Of a stretch of 5,820 bases of DNA, positions 1 through 5,820 are shown one piece after another. Source of the DNA: Pseudomonadota bacterium (GTDB lineage: Bacteria > Pseudomonadota > Gammaproteobacteria > Pseudomonadales > UBA5518); contig JAKJFB010000197.1 in NCBI GenBank assembly GCA_022705125.1, forward strand, positions 1 through 5,820, given 5' to 3'. Position 1 is the stretch's first letter; each line of letters starts with the position of its first letter. The notes below the pieces were generated by a model. That model was not told where the DNA came from, did not search any database, and was given only the letters and a program-made list of their open reading frames with translations. The position numbers and the translations under genes are program-made.

Positions 1-400
1 ACGCCAGCTCGGTATCGATGGTCTCGATGTCGGCGATCGGGTCGATCTTGCCCGCCACGTGCACGATGTCGCCATGCTCGAAGCAGCGCACCACGTGCGC
101 GATGGCGTCGGTCTCGCGGATGTTGGCGAGGAACTGGTTGCCGAGGCCCTCGCCCTTCGAGGCGCCGGCCACCAGGCCCGCAATGTCCACGAACTCCATC
201 GTGGTCGGCACGATGCGCTGCGGCTTCACGATCTCCGCGATGCGGTCCTGCCGGGGATCGGGTACCGGCACGATGCCGGTGTTCGGCTCGATGGTGCAGA
301 ACGGGAAGTTCGAGGCCGCGATGCCGGCGCGCGTCAGCGCGTTGAAGAGCGTGGACTTGCCGACGTTGGGCAGTCCGACGATGCCGCAGTTGAATCCCAT
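1..400 (-). CDS. ychF: Redox-regulated ATPase YchF (OLA1 family), N-terminal part; continues past the left edge
   Basis: Only the first 133 codons are in the window. The protein is a TRAFAC-class P-loop NTPase of the Obg/YchF group. Members bind ATP rather than GTP, associate with ribosomes and are linked to oxidative stress responses (family knowledge). What is seen: an N-terminus starting [17 protein letters not shown], with the Walker A motif at residues 9-16 (GLPNVGKS). The family-typical [10 protein letters not shown] follows at 31-40, then a PDPR segment at 47-50, the switch II/Walker B-like DIAG at 72-75, the [11 protein letters not shown] loop at about 81-91, and IRETDAI at 94-100. 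The nucleotide-specificity motif (NxxE in this family) lies outside the window. The ATG at 400-398 is chosen because it gives the canonical MGF start and has an AGGA just upstream. The gene starts two bases after the pth stop, so the two are almost certainly co-translated. Identity is very secure. Confidence 0.97.
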   Translation of the reverse strand, partial: MGFNCGIVGLPNVGKSTLFNALTRAGIAASNFPFCTIEPNTGIVPVPDPRQDRIAEIVKPQRIVPTTMEFVDIAGLVAGASKGEGLGNQFLANIRETDAIAHVVRCFEHGDIVHVAGKIDPIADIETIDTELA

Positions 401-402
401 GG

Positions 403-993
403 TTATCCTGCCCTGAAACTGTTGAGTCGGTTCAATGCAATGGGCCAGTTGCCGCGCACGGCTTCCGGCAGTACGTGCAGCGCTTCCTCGATGCACAGAT
501 CGATCAGGCGGCGGTCCGCCGCCGAGGGCCGCGAGAGCACGTGCGGCGAGACCTGCTCGCGCGCGCCCGGGTGGCCGATGCCGATCCGCAGGCGGTGGAA
601 GGCGCGGTTGTTGCCCAGCGCGGCGATGATGTCGCGCAGGCCGTTGTGGCCGCCGTGGCCGCCGTCGAACTTGAAGCGCACTTCGCCCGGCGGCAGGTCG
701 AGCTCGTCGTAGGCAACGAGCAGTTGCTCCGGCGCGAGCTTGAAGAAATTCAGCGCAGGCCCCACGGCCTGTCCGCTGCGATTCATCCAGGTCGTCGGCA
801 CCAGCAGACGCACGTCCTGGCCGGCGAGTTGCACGCGAGCCGTGAGACCGTGGAATCGCGTCTCCGGCTTCAGCGTCACGCCGCACTGCGCGGCCAGCGC
901 GCTCACGAAATCGGCTCCCGCGTTGTGGCGGGTGCGATGGTATTCGGGTCCGGGATTGCCCAGGCCGACGATGAGGGCGAGAGGCGTGCTCAC
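403..993 (-). CDS. pth: Peptidyl-tRNA hydrolase (Pth1 family)
   Basis: This cytoplasmic enzyme cleaves the ester bond of peptidyl-tRNAs that drop off ribosomes, recycling the tRNA. The product is 196 residues with the start used here; E. coli Pth has 194. The N-terminus reads [11 protein letters not shown]. The known catalytic and substrate-binding residues are all present with an offset of three from E. coli: Asn13, His23 (in TRHNAG), Met70 and Asn71 (in TTWMNRSG), Asp96 (in YDELDLPPG) and Asn117 (in GGHGGHNGL). The frame is open to 1122, but that extension runs into rplY and has no family match. GTG at 993 places the conserved core exactly as in homologues. An in-frame GTG at 1041 would add 16 residues that span a strong hairpin and is less likely. 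No Shine-Dalgarno sequence is seen before GTG 993, which is odd. The TAA stop lies two bases from the ychF ATG. Confidence 0.96.
   Translation of the reverse strand: MSTPLALIVGLGNPGPEYHRTRHNAGADFVSALAAQCGVTLKPETRFHGLTARVQLAGQDVRLLVPTTWMNRSGQAVGPALNFFKLAPEQLLVAYDELDLPPGEVRFKFDGGHGGHNGLRDIIAALGNNRAFHRLRIGIGHPGAREQVSPHVLSRPSAADRRLIDLCIEEALHVLPEAVRGNWPIALNRLNSFRAG
406..409 (-). promoter_or_regulatory. Ribosome binding site of ychF, inside the end of pth
   Basis: On the minus strand AGGA lies five bases before the ychF ATG at 400. It is embedded in the last sense codons of pth, just before its TAA stop. This fixes the ychF start and means that ribosomes finishing pth cover the site, which favours translational coupling. 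Confidence 0.7.
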
Positions 994-1010
994 CTGGGTC
1001 AGGGGGGGAA

Positions 1011-1036
1011 CGAGGCTGCCCGGGAGGGCAGCCTCG
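1011..1036 (-). other. Perfect 11-bp hairpin between rplY and pth
   Basis: Positions 1011-1021 and 1026-1036 are perfect inverted repeats (11 bp, mostly G:C) around a four-base loop. The hairpin sits 10 bases past the rplY stop and ends 18 bases before the pth GTG. On the transcript it is followed by UU and then seven C residues, not a U-tract, so it does not look like an efficient intrinsic terminator. It could stabilise the 3' end of the upstream message, act as an RNA processing point, slow ribosomes or RNA polymerase, or shape the pth start region. The structure is seen directly; its role is inference. Confidence 0.65.
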
Positions 1037-1045
1037 CGCACCGGA

Positions 1046-1654
1046 TCAGGATGCGGTTTCCTCGGCAGCGCCGCCCTTCGGCGCCAGTACCGTGGCCACC
1101 GGCAGGTCGTGCTCGGGGCCATGGGACAGCTCGACGCTCTCGACGCCCGCGGGCAGCTTGAGGTCGGAGAGGTGCACCGAGTCGCCGACCTCGCAGGAAA
1201 GCATGTCGACTTCGATGAATTCGGGCAGATCCTGCGGCAGGCAGCTCACGTACACTTCCACGGCGTTGTGCTGGATCATGCCGCCCTGGTCCTTCACGCC
1301 ACGGCACTTCTCCTGGTTGATGAAGTGCAGGGGGATGTGGACGTGGAGCTTGCGGTCGCGGCTCACGCGCTGGAAGTCCGCGTGCAGGATGCGCGGGCGC
1401 GCCGGGTGGCGCTGCAGGTCCTTCAGGATCACTTCCTCGGCGCCGCCATCGAGCTTCAGCGTGATCAGGTGCGAGAAGAACGCCTCGTTCTCCAGCGCCT
1501 TCACCAGCTCGCGGTGCGAGAGCGAGATGTTGCTCGGGTTCTTGGTGCCGCCGTAAACGATCGCGGGCACCAGGTCGTCGTTACGCAGGCGGCGGCTCGC
1601 ACCTTTCCCCACGTCGCCGCGTGCTACGGCATTCAATACAAATTCGCCAGACAT
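1046..1654 (-). CDS. rplY: Large ribosomal subunit protein bL25, long (CTC/TL5) form
   Basis: bL25 binds 5S rRNA in the large ribosomal subunit. The 202-residue product is the two-domain CTC/TL5 form; E. coli L25 is only 94 residues and lacks the second domain. The N-terminal L25 domain (about residues 5-97) shows the conserved GKGASRRLR (16-24), PAIVYGG (30-36) and the LHADFQRV strand (90-97). The C-terminal beta domain (about 100-187) contains [10 protein letters not shown] and a PEFIEVDM...[16 protein letters not shown] stretch typical of TL5 C-terminal domains. A short, acidic, alanine-rich tail ends the protein. The ATG at 1654 has an excellent ribosome binding site. The gene follows prs after a 97-base gap that holds a likely terminator, so it may be driven partly by readthrough and partly by its own promoter. 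I see no convincing -35/-10 pair in that gap. Confidence 0.96.
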   Translation of the reverse strand: MSGEFVLNAVARGDVGKGASRRLRNDDLVPAIVYGGTKNPSNISLSHRELVKALENEAFFSHLITLKLDGGAEEVILKDLQRHPARPRILHADFQRVSRDRKLHVHIPLHFINQEKCRGVKDQGGMIQHNAVEVYVSCLPQDLPEFIEVDMLSCEVGDSVHLSDLKLPAGVESVELSHGPEHDLPVATVLAPKGGAAEETAS

Positions 1655-1662
1655 GGTCTGTA

Positions 1663-1669
1663 CTCCTTT
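1663..1669 (-). promoter_or_regulatory. Strong ribosome binding site of rplY
   Basis: AAAGGAG on the minus strand lies eight bases before the ATG at 1654. It is the best Shine-Dalgarno match in the window, as expected for a highly made ribosomal protein, and supports the chosen start. Confidence 0.85.
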
Positions 1670-1717
1670 GATGAGCGGACAGCCTCCCTGCGACCGGGAT
1701 GGGTGCCGCGGTTCTTG

Positions 1718-1741
1718 AAAAGGAAAGGCGGTTGCCTTTCC
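1718..1741 (-). terminator. Likely rho-independent terminator after prs
   Basis: On the minus strand an 8-bp perfect stem (GGAAAGGC / GCCTTTCC, arms at 1741-1734 and 1729-1722) encloses the loop AACC and is followed directly by TTTT (1721-1718) and then CAAG. It begins 10 bases past the prs TGA. The short U-run suggests partial rather than complete termination, letting some transcription continue into rplY-pth-ychF. Confidence 0.72.
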
Positions 1742-1751
1742 GCTCGATGCA

Positions 1752-2696
1752 TCAGGCGAACATCGCGCTGATGGATTCCTCGTTGCTGACCCGGCGCACG
1801 GCCTCGGCCAGCAGCGGTGCGCTGCTCACCTGGCGGATGCGGGCGCAGCGTTTCGCCTCCTCGGACAGCGGGATCGTGTCGGTCACGACCAGTTCGTCCA
1901 GCACGGAGGCACTGATGTTGGCTATCGCGTTGCCCGAGAGCACCGCGTGCGTGCAGTAGGCGATCACTTTCGCCGCGCCGTGTTCCTTGAGTGCCTGCGC
2001 GGCCTTGCACAGCGTGCCGGCGGTGTCGACCATGTCATCGACCACCATGCAGGTACGGCCCGCGACATCGCCGATGATGTGCATCACCTGCGCTTCGTTG
2101 GCCCGCGGACGGCGCTTGTCGATGATCGCGAGATCAAGATCGTTCATCTGCTTGGCGATGGCGCGTGCGCGCACCACGCCGCCGATGTCGGGCGAGACCA
2201 CCATCAGGTTCTCGTAGCGCTGGCGCTCGATGTCGTCGATCAGGATCGCCGAGCCGTAGACGTTGTCGACCGGCACGTCGAAGAAGCCCTGGATCTGCTC
2301 GGCGTGCAGGTCCACCGTGAGCACGCGGTTAACGCCGGCCTTGGCCATCATGTCGGCCACGACCTTGGCGCTGATCGGCACGCGGCTCGAGCGCACGCGC
2401 CGATCCTGGCGCGAGTAGCCGAAGTAGGGCACGACCGCCGTGATGCGCGAGGCCGAGGAACGACGCAGCGCGTCGATCATCAGGATCAGCTCCATCAGGT
2501 TGTCGTTGGTCGGCGCGCAGGTCGACTGGATCACGAACACGTCCTTGCCGCGCACATTCTCGACGATCTCGATGCTGATCTCGCCGTCGCTGAAGCGGCT
2601 GACGGTTGCGCAGCCCAGCCTCAGGCCCAGCCGCTGCACGATCTTCTGCGCCAGCTCGGGGTTGGCGCTGCCGGTGAAGAGCATCATCTCTGACAC
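1752..2696 (-). CDS. prs: Ribose-phosphate pyrophosphokinase (PRPP synthase, class I)
   Basis: This cytoplasmic enzyme makes PRPP from ribose 5-phosphate and ATP, feeding purine, pyrimidine, histidine, tryptophan and NAD synthesis. The product is 314 residues (E. coli Prs has 315). Visible landmarks: RFSDGE (34-39), the very conserved [14 protein letters not shown] (57-70), [10 protein letters not shown] (91-100, ATP binding), the PRPP synthase signature [15 protein letters not shown] (128-142) with metal-binding His131, [11 protein letters not shown] (168-178), DKRRPR (193-198) and the ribose-phosphate loop [11 protein letters not shown] (218-228). It ends EESISAMFA like E. coli. The frame is open upstream to an ATG at 2732, but GTG at 2696 is preferred: it gives [10 protein letters not shown], which lines up residue for residue with the E. 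coli N-terminus, and it has a well-spaced ribosome binding site. The gene follows tRNA-Gln after 131 bases. Confidence 0.97.
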   Translation of the reverse strand: MSEMMLFTGSANPELAQKIVQRLGLRLGCATVSRFSDGEISIEIVENVRGKDVFVIQSTCAPTNDNLMELILMIDALRRSSASRITAVVPYFGYSRQDRRVRSSRVPISAKVVADMMAKAGVNRVLTVDLHAEQIQGFFDVPVDNVYGSAILIDDIERQRYENLMVVSPDIGGVVRARAIAKQMNDLDLAIIDKRRPRANEAQVMHIIGDVAGRTCMVVDDMVDTAGTLCKAAQALKEHGAAKVIAYCTHAVLSGNAIANISASVLDELVVTDTIPLSEEAKRCARIRQVSSAPLLAEAVRRVSNEESISAMFA

Positions 2697-2827
2697 GTCG
2701 GGATCCTTCGTGTTGGCACAGCGGTTAAGCAAGGGACGGGGTTCGCGGCAGGTCGCGACACGCGGGGGGAAGCTGGCGGTTCATTGCGCTCGCAGGCCCC
2801 GTTGCGTGATGTCCCGAATGAATGAAT
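2697..2827 (-). other. Leader between tRNA-Gln and prs
   Basis: These 131 bases carry no gene. Directly after the tRNA CCA end there are three tandem ATTC units (2827-2816). Further on there is a run of six C on the transcript strand (2769-2764) and a distant 6-bp complementarity (ACGGGG with CCCCGT) that could close a loose stem. I see no convincing promoter pair and no U-tract terminator, so prs is probably transcribed together with the tRNA. A weak promoter or a leader regulatory element cannot be excluded. Confidence 0.4.
2705..2708 (-). promoter_or_regulatory. Ribosome binding site that decides the prs GTG start
   Basis: On the minus strand AAGG (within GAAGGATCC) lies eight bases before GTG 2696. 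The site falls inside the longer reading frame that begins at ATG 2732, and so argues for the GTG as the true start. Confidence 0.7.
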
Positions 2828-2903
2828 TGGCTGGGGCGGTAGGACTCGAACCTACGAATGGCGGGATCAAAACCCGCTGCCTTAGCCACTTGGCGACGCC
2901 CCA
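2828..2903 (-). tRNA. tRNA-Gln (anticodon UUG)
   Basis: A 76-base tRNA folds completely. It has a 7-bp acceptor stem (TGGGGCG with CGCCCCA), discriminator G and an encoded CCA end (2830-2828). The D arm has a 3-bp stem and a ten-base loop. The anticodon arm is GCGGG/CCCGC with loop TTTTGAT, placing the anticodon TTG at 2870-2868. A five-base variable loop is followed by a T arm GTAGG/CCTAC with loop TTCGAGT. The UUG anticodon reads CAA and, by wobble, CAG glutamine codons. Its 5' end is only six bases after the ispE stop, so it probably matures from a shared transcript through RNase P and 3' processing. The ispE-tRNA-Gln-prs order is the one found in Pseudomonas. Confidence 0.98.
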
Positions 2904-2909
2904 ATTGAT

Positions 2910-3752
2910 TCAGTCGTACAGTGCCTCGTGCACCGGGGAGCGGTTGATGCCGCGGGCAACGAACCGTTCCCAATCAGCCGGTACCCGCGAGGCAGCCTCG
3001 CGCGCCGCGCTCTCAGTGGCGAAGGGTGCGAACACGCAACTGCCTGTGCCGCTCATCCTTGCCTCCCCGCACGCCGCGAGCCATGTCAGCGCGCGATCGA
3101 CTTCAGGGTACCGTTTCCTGACCACGGGCTCGCAGTCGTTGCGATGTCCGTCCGTCAAAAAGGCGGCCATTGTCGTGATCGGCGTGTCACGTGTCAATTC
3201 CCGGTCATTGAAAATCGCGGCAGTATTCACCGCGCAACCGGGACGGATCACCAGGTACCAGCGTTGGGGCAGATCGAGCGGCTGCAACAGCTCGCCGATG
3301 CCCTCGGCCCAGGCGCTGTGCCCGTGCACGAACACGGGCACGTCCGCGCCGAGCGCGAGGCCGATGCCGGCGAGCTCCGCGCTCGTGAGCCCGCAGCCCC
3401 ACAGCCGGTTCAGCGCCAGCAGCGTGGTGGCGGCATCCGAGCTCCCGCCGCCCAGCCCGCCGCCGTGCGGTATGCGCTTGTCGAGCCGGATGATTGCGCC
3501 CTGGCGCGGCGCGCAGCGCGCGGCGAGCGCGCGCGCGGCCTTCATCACCAGGTTGTCTTCCACCGCCACGCCCGGCACCGCGCCCTCGAGCACCAGCGCG
3601 GGCGCGGCGCTCGCGGTGAAGCGGATCTCGTCGCAGAGATCGAGCAGCTGGAACACTGTCTGCAGCAGGTGGTAACCGTCGGCGCGCCGGCCGGTCACGT
3701 GCAGGAACAGGTTGAGTTTCGCCGGCGATCGCAGCGTGAGCGTGCCGCTCAT
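2910..3752 (-). CDS. ispE: 4-diphosphocytidyl-2-C-methyl-D-erythritol kinase
   Basis: IspE is the GHMP-family kinase of the MEP pathway. It phosphorylates CDP-methylerythritol with ATP on the way to isoprenoid precursors (quinones, undecaprenyl phosphate). The product is 280 residues (E. coli IspE has 283). It starts TLRSPAKLNLFLHVTGRR with the active-site Lys12, followed by DGYHLLQTVFQ (25-35). The glycine-rich ATP loop PHGGGLGGGSSDAA spans 95-108, the catalytic Asp137 sits in GADVPVF (135-141), and the C-terminal GHMP motif RMSGTGSCVF spans 232-241. The frame is open far upstream through lolB in another phase, but the ATG at 3752 gives the family N-terminus and overlaps the lolB stop as ATGA. 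No Shine-Dalgarno sequence precedes it, so translation likely depends on coupling to lolB. tRNA-Gln begins six bases downstream. Confidence 0.96.
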   Translation of the reverse strand: MSGTLTLRSPAKLNLFLHVTGRRADGYHLLQTVFQLLDLCDEIRFTASAAPALVLEGAVPGVAVEDNLVMKAARALAARCAPRQGAIIRLDKRIPHGGGLGGGSSDAATTLLALNRLWGCGLTSAELAGIGLALGADVPVFVHGHSAWAEGIGELLQPLDLPQRWYLVIRPGCAVNTAAIFNDRELTRDTPITTMAAFLTDGHRNDCEPVVRKRYPEVDRALTWLAACGEARMSGTGSCVFAPFATESAAREAASRVPADWERFVARGINRSPVHEALYD

Positions 3753-4372
3753 GGCGCCGGGGGGCCCCAGCGGTTGATCAGCAGCGTGAGTATCGCGCCC
3801 TCGGCTTCGAGGCGCAGGCGCGTCGGCAGCGCGAGGCCGTCCACGTCGCGGTACGCGCCGGGTTCGACCAGCCAGCCCGACTGGCGAAAACGCGTGACTT
3901 CGGCGCCGGCGAATTCGGCGTCCGCGACGGGGTGGCCGGGCCGGGGAATGCCGCGGATCCAGTACTTCAGGGCAGCCACGGGCAGCTGCCAGCCCCAGAT
4001 CTCGGCGACCAGCGCCTCGGGGTCGGCGTGCTGGCCGGTGCGCCCGCGCGAGTCGTTCCAGGCGACGCCGTGCGCGTCGCCCGTGAGCACCAGCTTGCCC
4101 ATGCCCAGCGCGCCGCTCAGCACCAGGCGGTAGCTCTCGGCCTGCTGCTTCCACGTGAGGAAGGCGCTGCCGGAGCCGCTCGCCGCGCGCACGCCGATCT
4201 TGCCCTGCAACTGCCACTCGTCGAGCGCGCCGACCGCCGCGGCGTGCGCCTGCCAGTCTGCCGGCAATTCCGCGCGCCGCGGTTGTGGCGCGCAACCGGC
4301 CAGCGCGAGCAGCGCGCACAGCGCGAGCAGCGCCGCCCGCTGCCGGCGCCGGGCGACGCGGACGCAGCTCAT
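3749..4372 (-). CDS. lolB: Outer-membrane lipoprotein receptor LolB
   Basis: LolB is itself an outer-membrane lipoprotein. It takes lipoproteins from the periplasmic carrier LolA and inserts them into the inner leaflet of the outer membrane. The product is 207 residues, the same as E. coli LolB. It has a basic N-terminus (residues 5-12), a hydrophobic stretch (13-26) and a lipobox LALAGC with the acylated Cys27. The next residues are Ala-Pro, not the Asp inner-membrane retention signal. The body fits the LolB beta fold: W-Q-L-Q-G-K-I-G-V-R (53-62), AFLTWKQ, YRLVLSGALGMGKLVL and a WGWQLPVAALKYWIRGIP segment. Leu89 falls where E. coli has the exposed loop leucine (mature Leu68) needed for membrane insertion. 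The ATG at 4372 overlaps the upstream stop as ATGA, and the TGA overlaps the ispE ATG the same way. No clear Shine-Dalgarno sequence is present. Confidence 0.94.
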   Translation of the reverse strand: MSCVRVARRRQRAALLALCALLALAGCAPQPRRAELPADWQAHAAAVGALDEWQLQGKIGVRAASGSGSAFLTWKQQAESYRLVLSGALGMGKLVLTGDAHGVAWNDSRGRTGQHADPEALVAEIWGWQLPVAALKYWIRGIPRPGHPVADAEFAGAEVTRFRQSGWLVEPGAYRDVDGLALPTRLRLEAEGAILTLLINRWGPPAP

Positions 4373-5820
4373 GGCGCGGGAATGGCGCCGAGGCGGCGCA
4401 TGGTGTCGTGGATCAGGCGGCTGTCGGGCTTGCTCTCAAGCCCCTTGCGCCAGATCTCGCCGGCCTCTTCGCGGTTGCCGCTCACCCACAGCACCTCGCC
4501 CAGGTGCGCGGCGACCTCGTGGTCCGGGTACTTTTCGAAGGCCTGGCGCAGGTAAGTGAGTGCTTTTTCCAGGTGGCCCAGGCGGTATTGCACCCAGCCC
4601 ATGCTGTCGATGATGGCGGGATCGTCAGGCTTCAGCGCCAGCGCCCTCTCGATCAGCGCCAGCGCCTCGGCGTGGCGGTCGGTCAGGTTGGCGAGCGAGT
4701 AGCCGAGCGCGTTCATGGCCAGCGCGCTGTCGGGGTCGAGGCGCAACATCGCGCGCAGGTCGCGCTCCATCGCCGCGATGTCGCCGCGTCGCTCGCTGAC
4801 CATGGAGCGCGCATACAGCAGGCCGGGCTCCGCGGGGGTGTCGGCCAGTGCCGCGTCGAGCAATCGCTGCGCGCCGCTCAGGTCGCCCTTTTCGAGGCGC
4901 AGCTCCGACTCCAGCAGCGTCAGCGGCACTGCCTGCGCGACCCAGCGTGCGCGCAGTTGCGCCAGCGGTTCGCCGAGCGCCTCGATGCCGTGGCTGGCGA
5001 TGATCAGCTCGGCGGCGCGCGTGATCGAGGCCATGAACATCTGGCCCGGGCGGATTTCGAGGTAATGCCGGATCGCGTCCTCGTTGTCGCCACGGCGTTC
5101 GGCGTCCTGCGCGAGATAGAAATGCGCCGCGCTCGACTGGTTGCCCTCGGCGAGCAGCGCGTTCAGTTCCTCGCTCATGCGGTCGAACTGGCCGGACTCG
5201 CGGTAGACCAGCGCCAGCGCGAGGCGCAGCTCGGCGTCGGCGGGGTTCTGCTCGACCAGGATGCGAAACTGTTCCTCGGCCTTTGCGAGGTCGGTCTTCG
5301 CCAGCAGTCGCGCGTACTGCAGGCGCAGCCGCTTGTTGCCGGGATCGTCCGCCAGCGCGCGCTCGACGCGGGCAAAGGCTTTGGGCAGGTCGCCGATGTT
5401 CTGGTAGACCTGTGCCTCGAGCAGCAGCGCCTGGTAGTTGTCGGGCTCCGCCTCCAGCACCGTGGCCACGGCCTCGAGTGCCTCGTCGTTGCGCTCCAGG
5501 CTCTGCAGCAGCACCGCTCTGGCGATCAGCAGGTCGGGGCTGTCACCCTCGATGTCTTGCAGTGCTTCCAGCATCTGCTGGCGATCGCTCGCGGGCAGGT
5601 CCAGTGCACTGGCGGTGACCGCGGCAAAGTTGGTCTGGCCGCTGCCGGCGTCGAGCGCGCGCATGTGCTCGAATGCCTCGGCGGGCCGGCCGGCGCGCGC
5701 CAGTTCGGTGGCTGCCGTGAAGCGGGCCTCCGGATTCTGCGGTTCCAGTTCGACCCACAGCAGCGCGGCATCGAGCGTGGCGCGCTCGGCGCCCATGTAG
5801 CGCGCCATGCGCGTGGCGCG
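4369..5820 (-). CDS. lbcA: LbcA-like tetratricopeptide repeat protein, C-terminal 483 residues; N-terminus beyond the right edge
   Basis: The frame is open to the right edge, reading RATRMARY at its start, so the ATG at 5808 is internal. The visible part is nearly all TPR helical repeats. The clearest are at the C-terminus (counting the Met at 5808 as residue 1): about 361-394 (MNALGYSLANLT...EALALIERALAL), 398-431 (IDSMGWVQYRLGHLEKALTYL) and 432-465 (AAHLGEVLWVSGNREEAGEIW). Earlier ones include PDNYQALLLEAQVYQNIGD and NPADAELRLALALVYRESG. This C-terminal signature and the position directly before lolB match P. aeruginosa PA4667. I recall that protein as LbcA, an outer-membrane TPR lipoprotein that binds the CtpA protease and presents peptidoglycan hydrolases for degradation. 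The signal peptide and lipobox would lie outside the window, so membrane location is inferred. It ends with TGA overlapping the lolB ATG. The TPR call is very secure; the LbcA name rests on signature and synteny. Confidence 0.88.
   Translation of the reverse strand, partial: RATRMARYMGAERATLDAALLWVELEPQNPEARFTAATELARAGRPAEAFEHMRALDAGSGQTNFAAVTASALDLPASDRQQMLEALQDIEGDSPDLLIARAVLLQSLERNDEALEAVATVLEAEPDNYQALLLEAQVYQNIGDLPKAFARVERALADDPGNKRLRLQYARLLAKTDLAKAEEQFRILVEQNPADAELRLALALVYRESGQFDRMSEELNALLAEGNQSSAAHFYLAQDAERRGDNEDAIRHYLEIRPGQMFMASITRAAELIIASHGIEALGEPLAQLRARWVAQAVPLTLLESELRLEKGDLSGAQRLLDAALADTPAEPGLLYARSMVSERRGDIAAMERDLRAMLRLDPDSALAMNALGYSLANLTDRHAEALALIERALALKPDDPAIIDSMGWVQYRLGHLEKALTYLRQAFEKYPDHEVAAHLGEVLWVSGNREEAGEIWRKGLESKPDSRLIHDTMRRLGAIPAP

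Noticed and set aside
994..1122. N-terminal extension of pth to ATG 1122
   Set aside because: It would overlap the rplY end and has no homology; Pth proteins begin a few residues before the IVGLGNPG motif, matching GTG 993.
740..1771. 343-codon open frame on the plus strand
   Set aside because: Antisense to pth and rplY, crossing their intergenic hairpin and the prs-rplY terminator. No domain signature.
2697..2732. prs start at ATG 2732
   Set aside because: The 12 extra residues have no counterpart in Prs proteins, and the ribosome binding site is placed for GTG 2696.
2725..2973. 82-codon open frame on the minus strand
   Set aside because: It runs through tRNA-Gln; its middle is the tRNA translated. 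Not a protein gene.
2440..3675. 411-codon open frame on the plus strand
   Set aside because: It lies antisense to prs, the tRNA and ispE, all of which are recognised with conserved motifs. The translation is Ser/Arg/Ala-rich with no family resemblance, as expected of a shadow frame in GC-rich DNA.
2928..4133. 401-codon open frame on the plus strand
   Set aside because: Antisense to ispE and lolB; rich in Arg, Ala, Gly and His, with no motif. A codon-bias shadow.
3753..4319. N-terminal extension of ispE by 189 codons
   Set aside because: The frame is open only because of high G+C. The extension overlaps lolB out of phase, is an Arg/Ala-rich shadow, and the family N-terminus begins at ATG 3752.
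1..5820. A hidden mobile element, CRISPR array, defence system or other novel system
   Set aside because: The whole window is explained by known housekeeping genes in a conserved order. No transposase, integrase, direct-repeat array or unusual composition was seen, and all gaps are 131 bases or less.

Overview
This is a compact, fully co-directional block of housekeeping genes; every supported gene lies on the minus strand. The gene order, read in the direction of transcription (right to left), is: an LbcA-like TPR protein, lolB, ispE, tRNA-Gln(UUG), prs, rplY (long form), pth, ychF. This matches the order I know from Pseudomonas and related Gammaproteobacteria. With the high G+C content, the encoded CCA on the tRNA, the MEP-pathway kinase IspE and the Lol system, it points to the chromosome of a high-GC gammaproteobacterium. 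The species cannot be told from this window.

Layout from right to left. Positions 5820-4369 hold a large TPR protein whose N-terminus lies beyond the right edge. It joins lolB (4372-3749) by an ATGA overlap, and lolB joins ispE (3752-2910) the same way. Six bases after the ispE stop begins tRNA-Gln (2903-2828). A 131-base leader separates the tRNA from prs, which starts at GTG 2696 and ends at 1752. A likely intrinsic terminator (1741-1718) follows prs. Then come rplY (1654-1046) with a strong ribosome binding site, a perfect 11-bp hairpin (1036-1011), pth (GTG 993 to 403) and, two bases after its stop, ychF (ATG 400, running off the left edge). No gene-free stretch exceeds 131 bases.

The genes fall into two themes. 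The first is envelope biogenesis: the TPR protein (a likely partner of a periplasmic protease), the outer-membrane lipoprotein receptor LolB, and IspE for isoprenoid precursors. The second is translation and nucleotide supply: tRNA-Gln, PRPP synthase, ribosomal protein L25, peptidyl-tRNA hydrolase and the ribosome-associated ATPase YchF.

I found no mobile element, CRISPR array, toxin-antitoxin pair, phage gene or novel system. The points worth a second look are small-scale expression features: two near-identical start/stop overlaps without Shine-Dalgarno sequences, a tRNA that must be cut from an operon transcript, a hairpin plus C-tract before a pth start that has no ribosome binding site, and a terminator inside the cluster.
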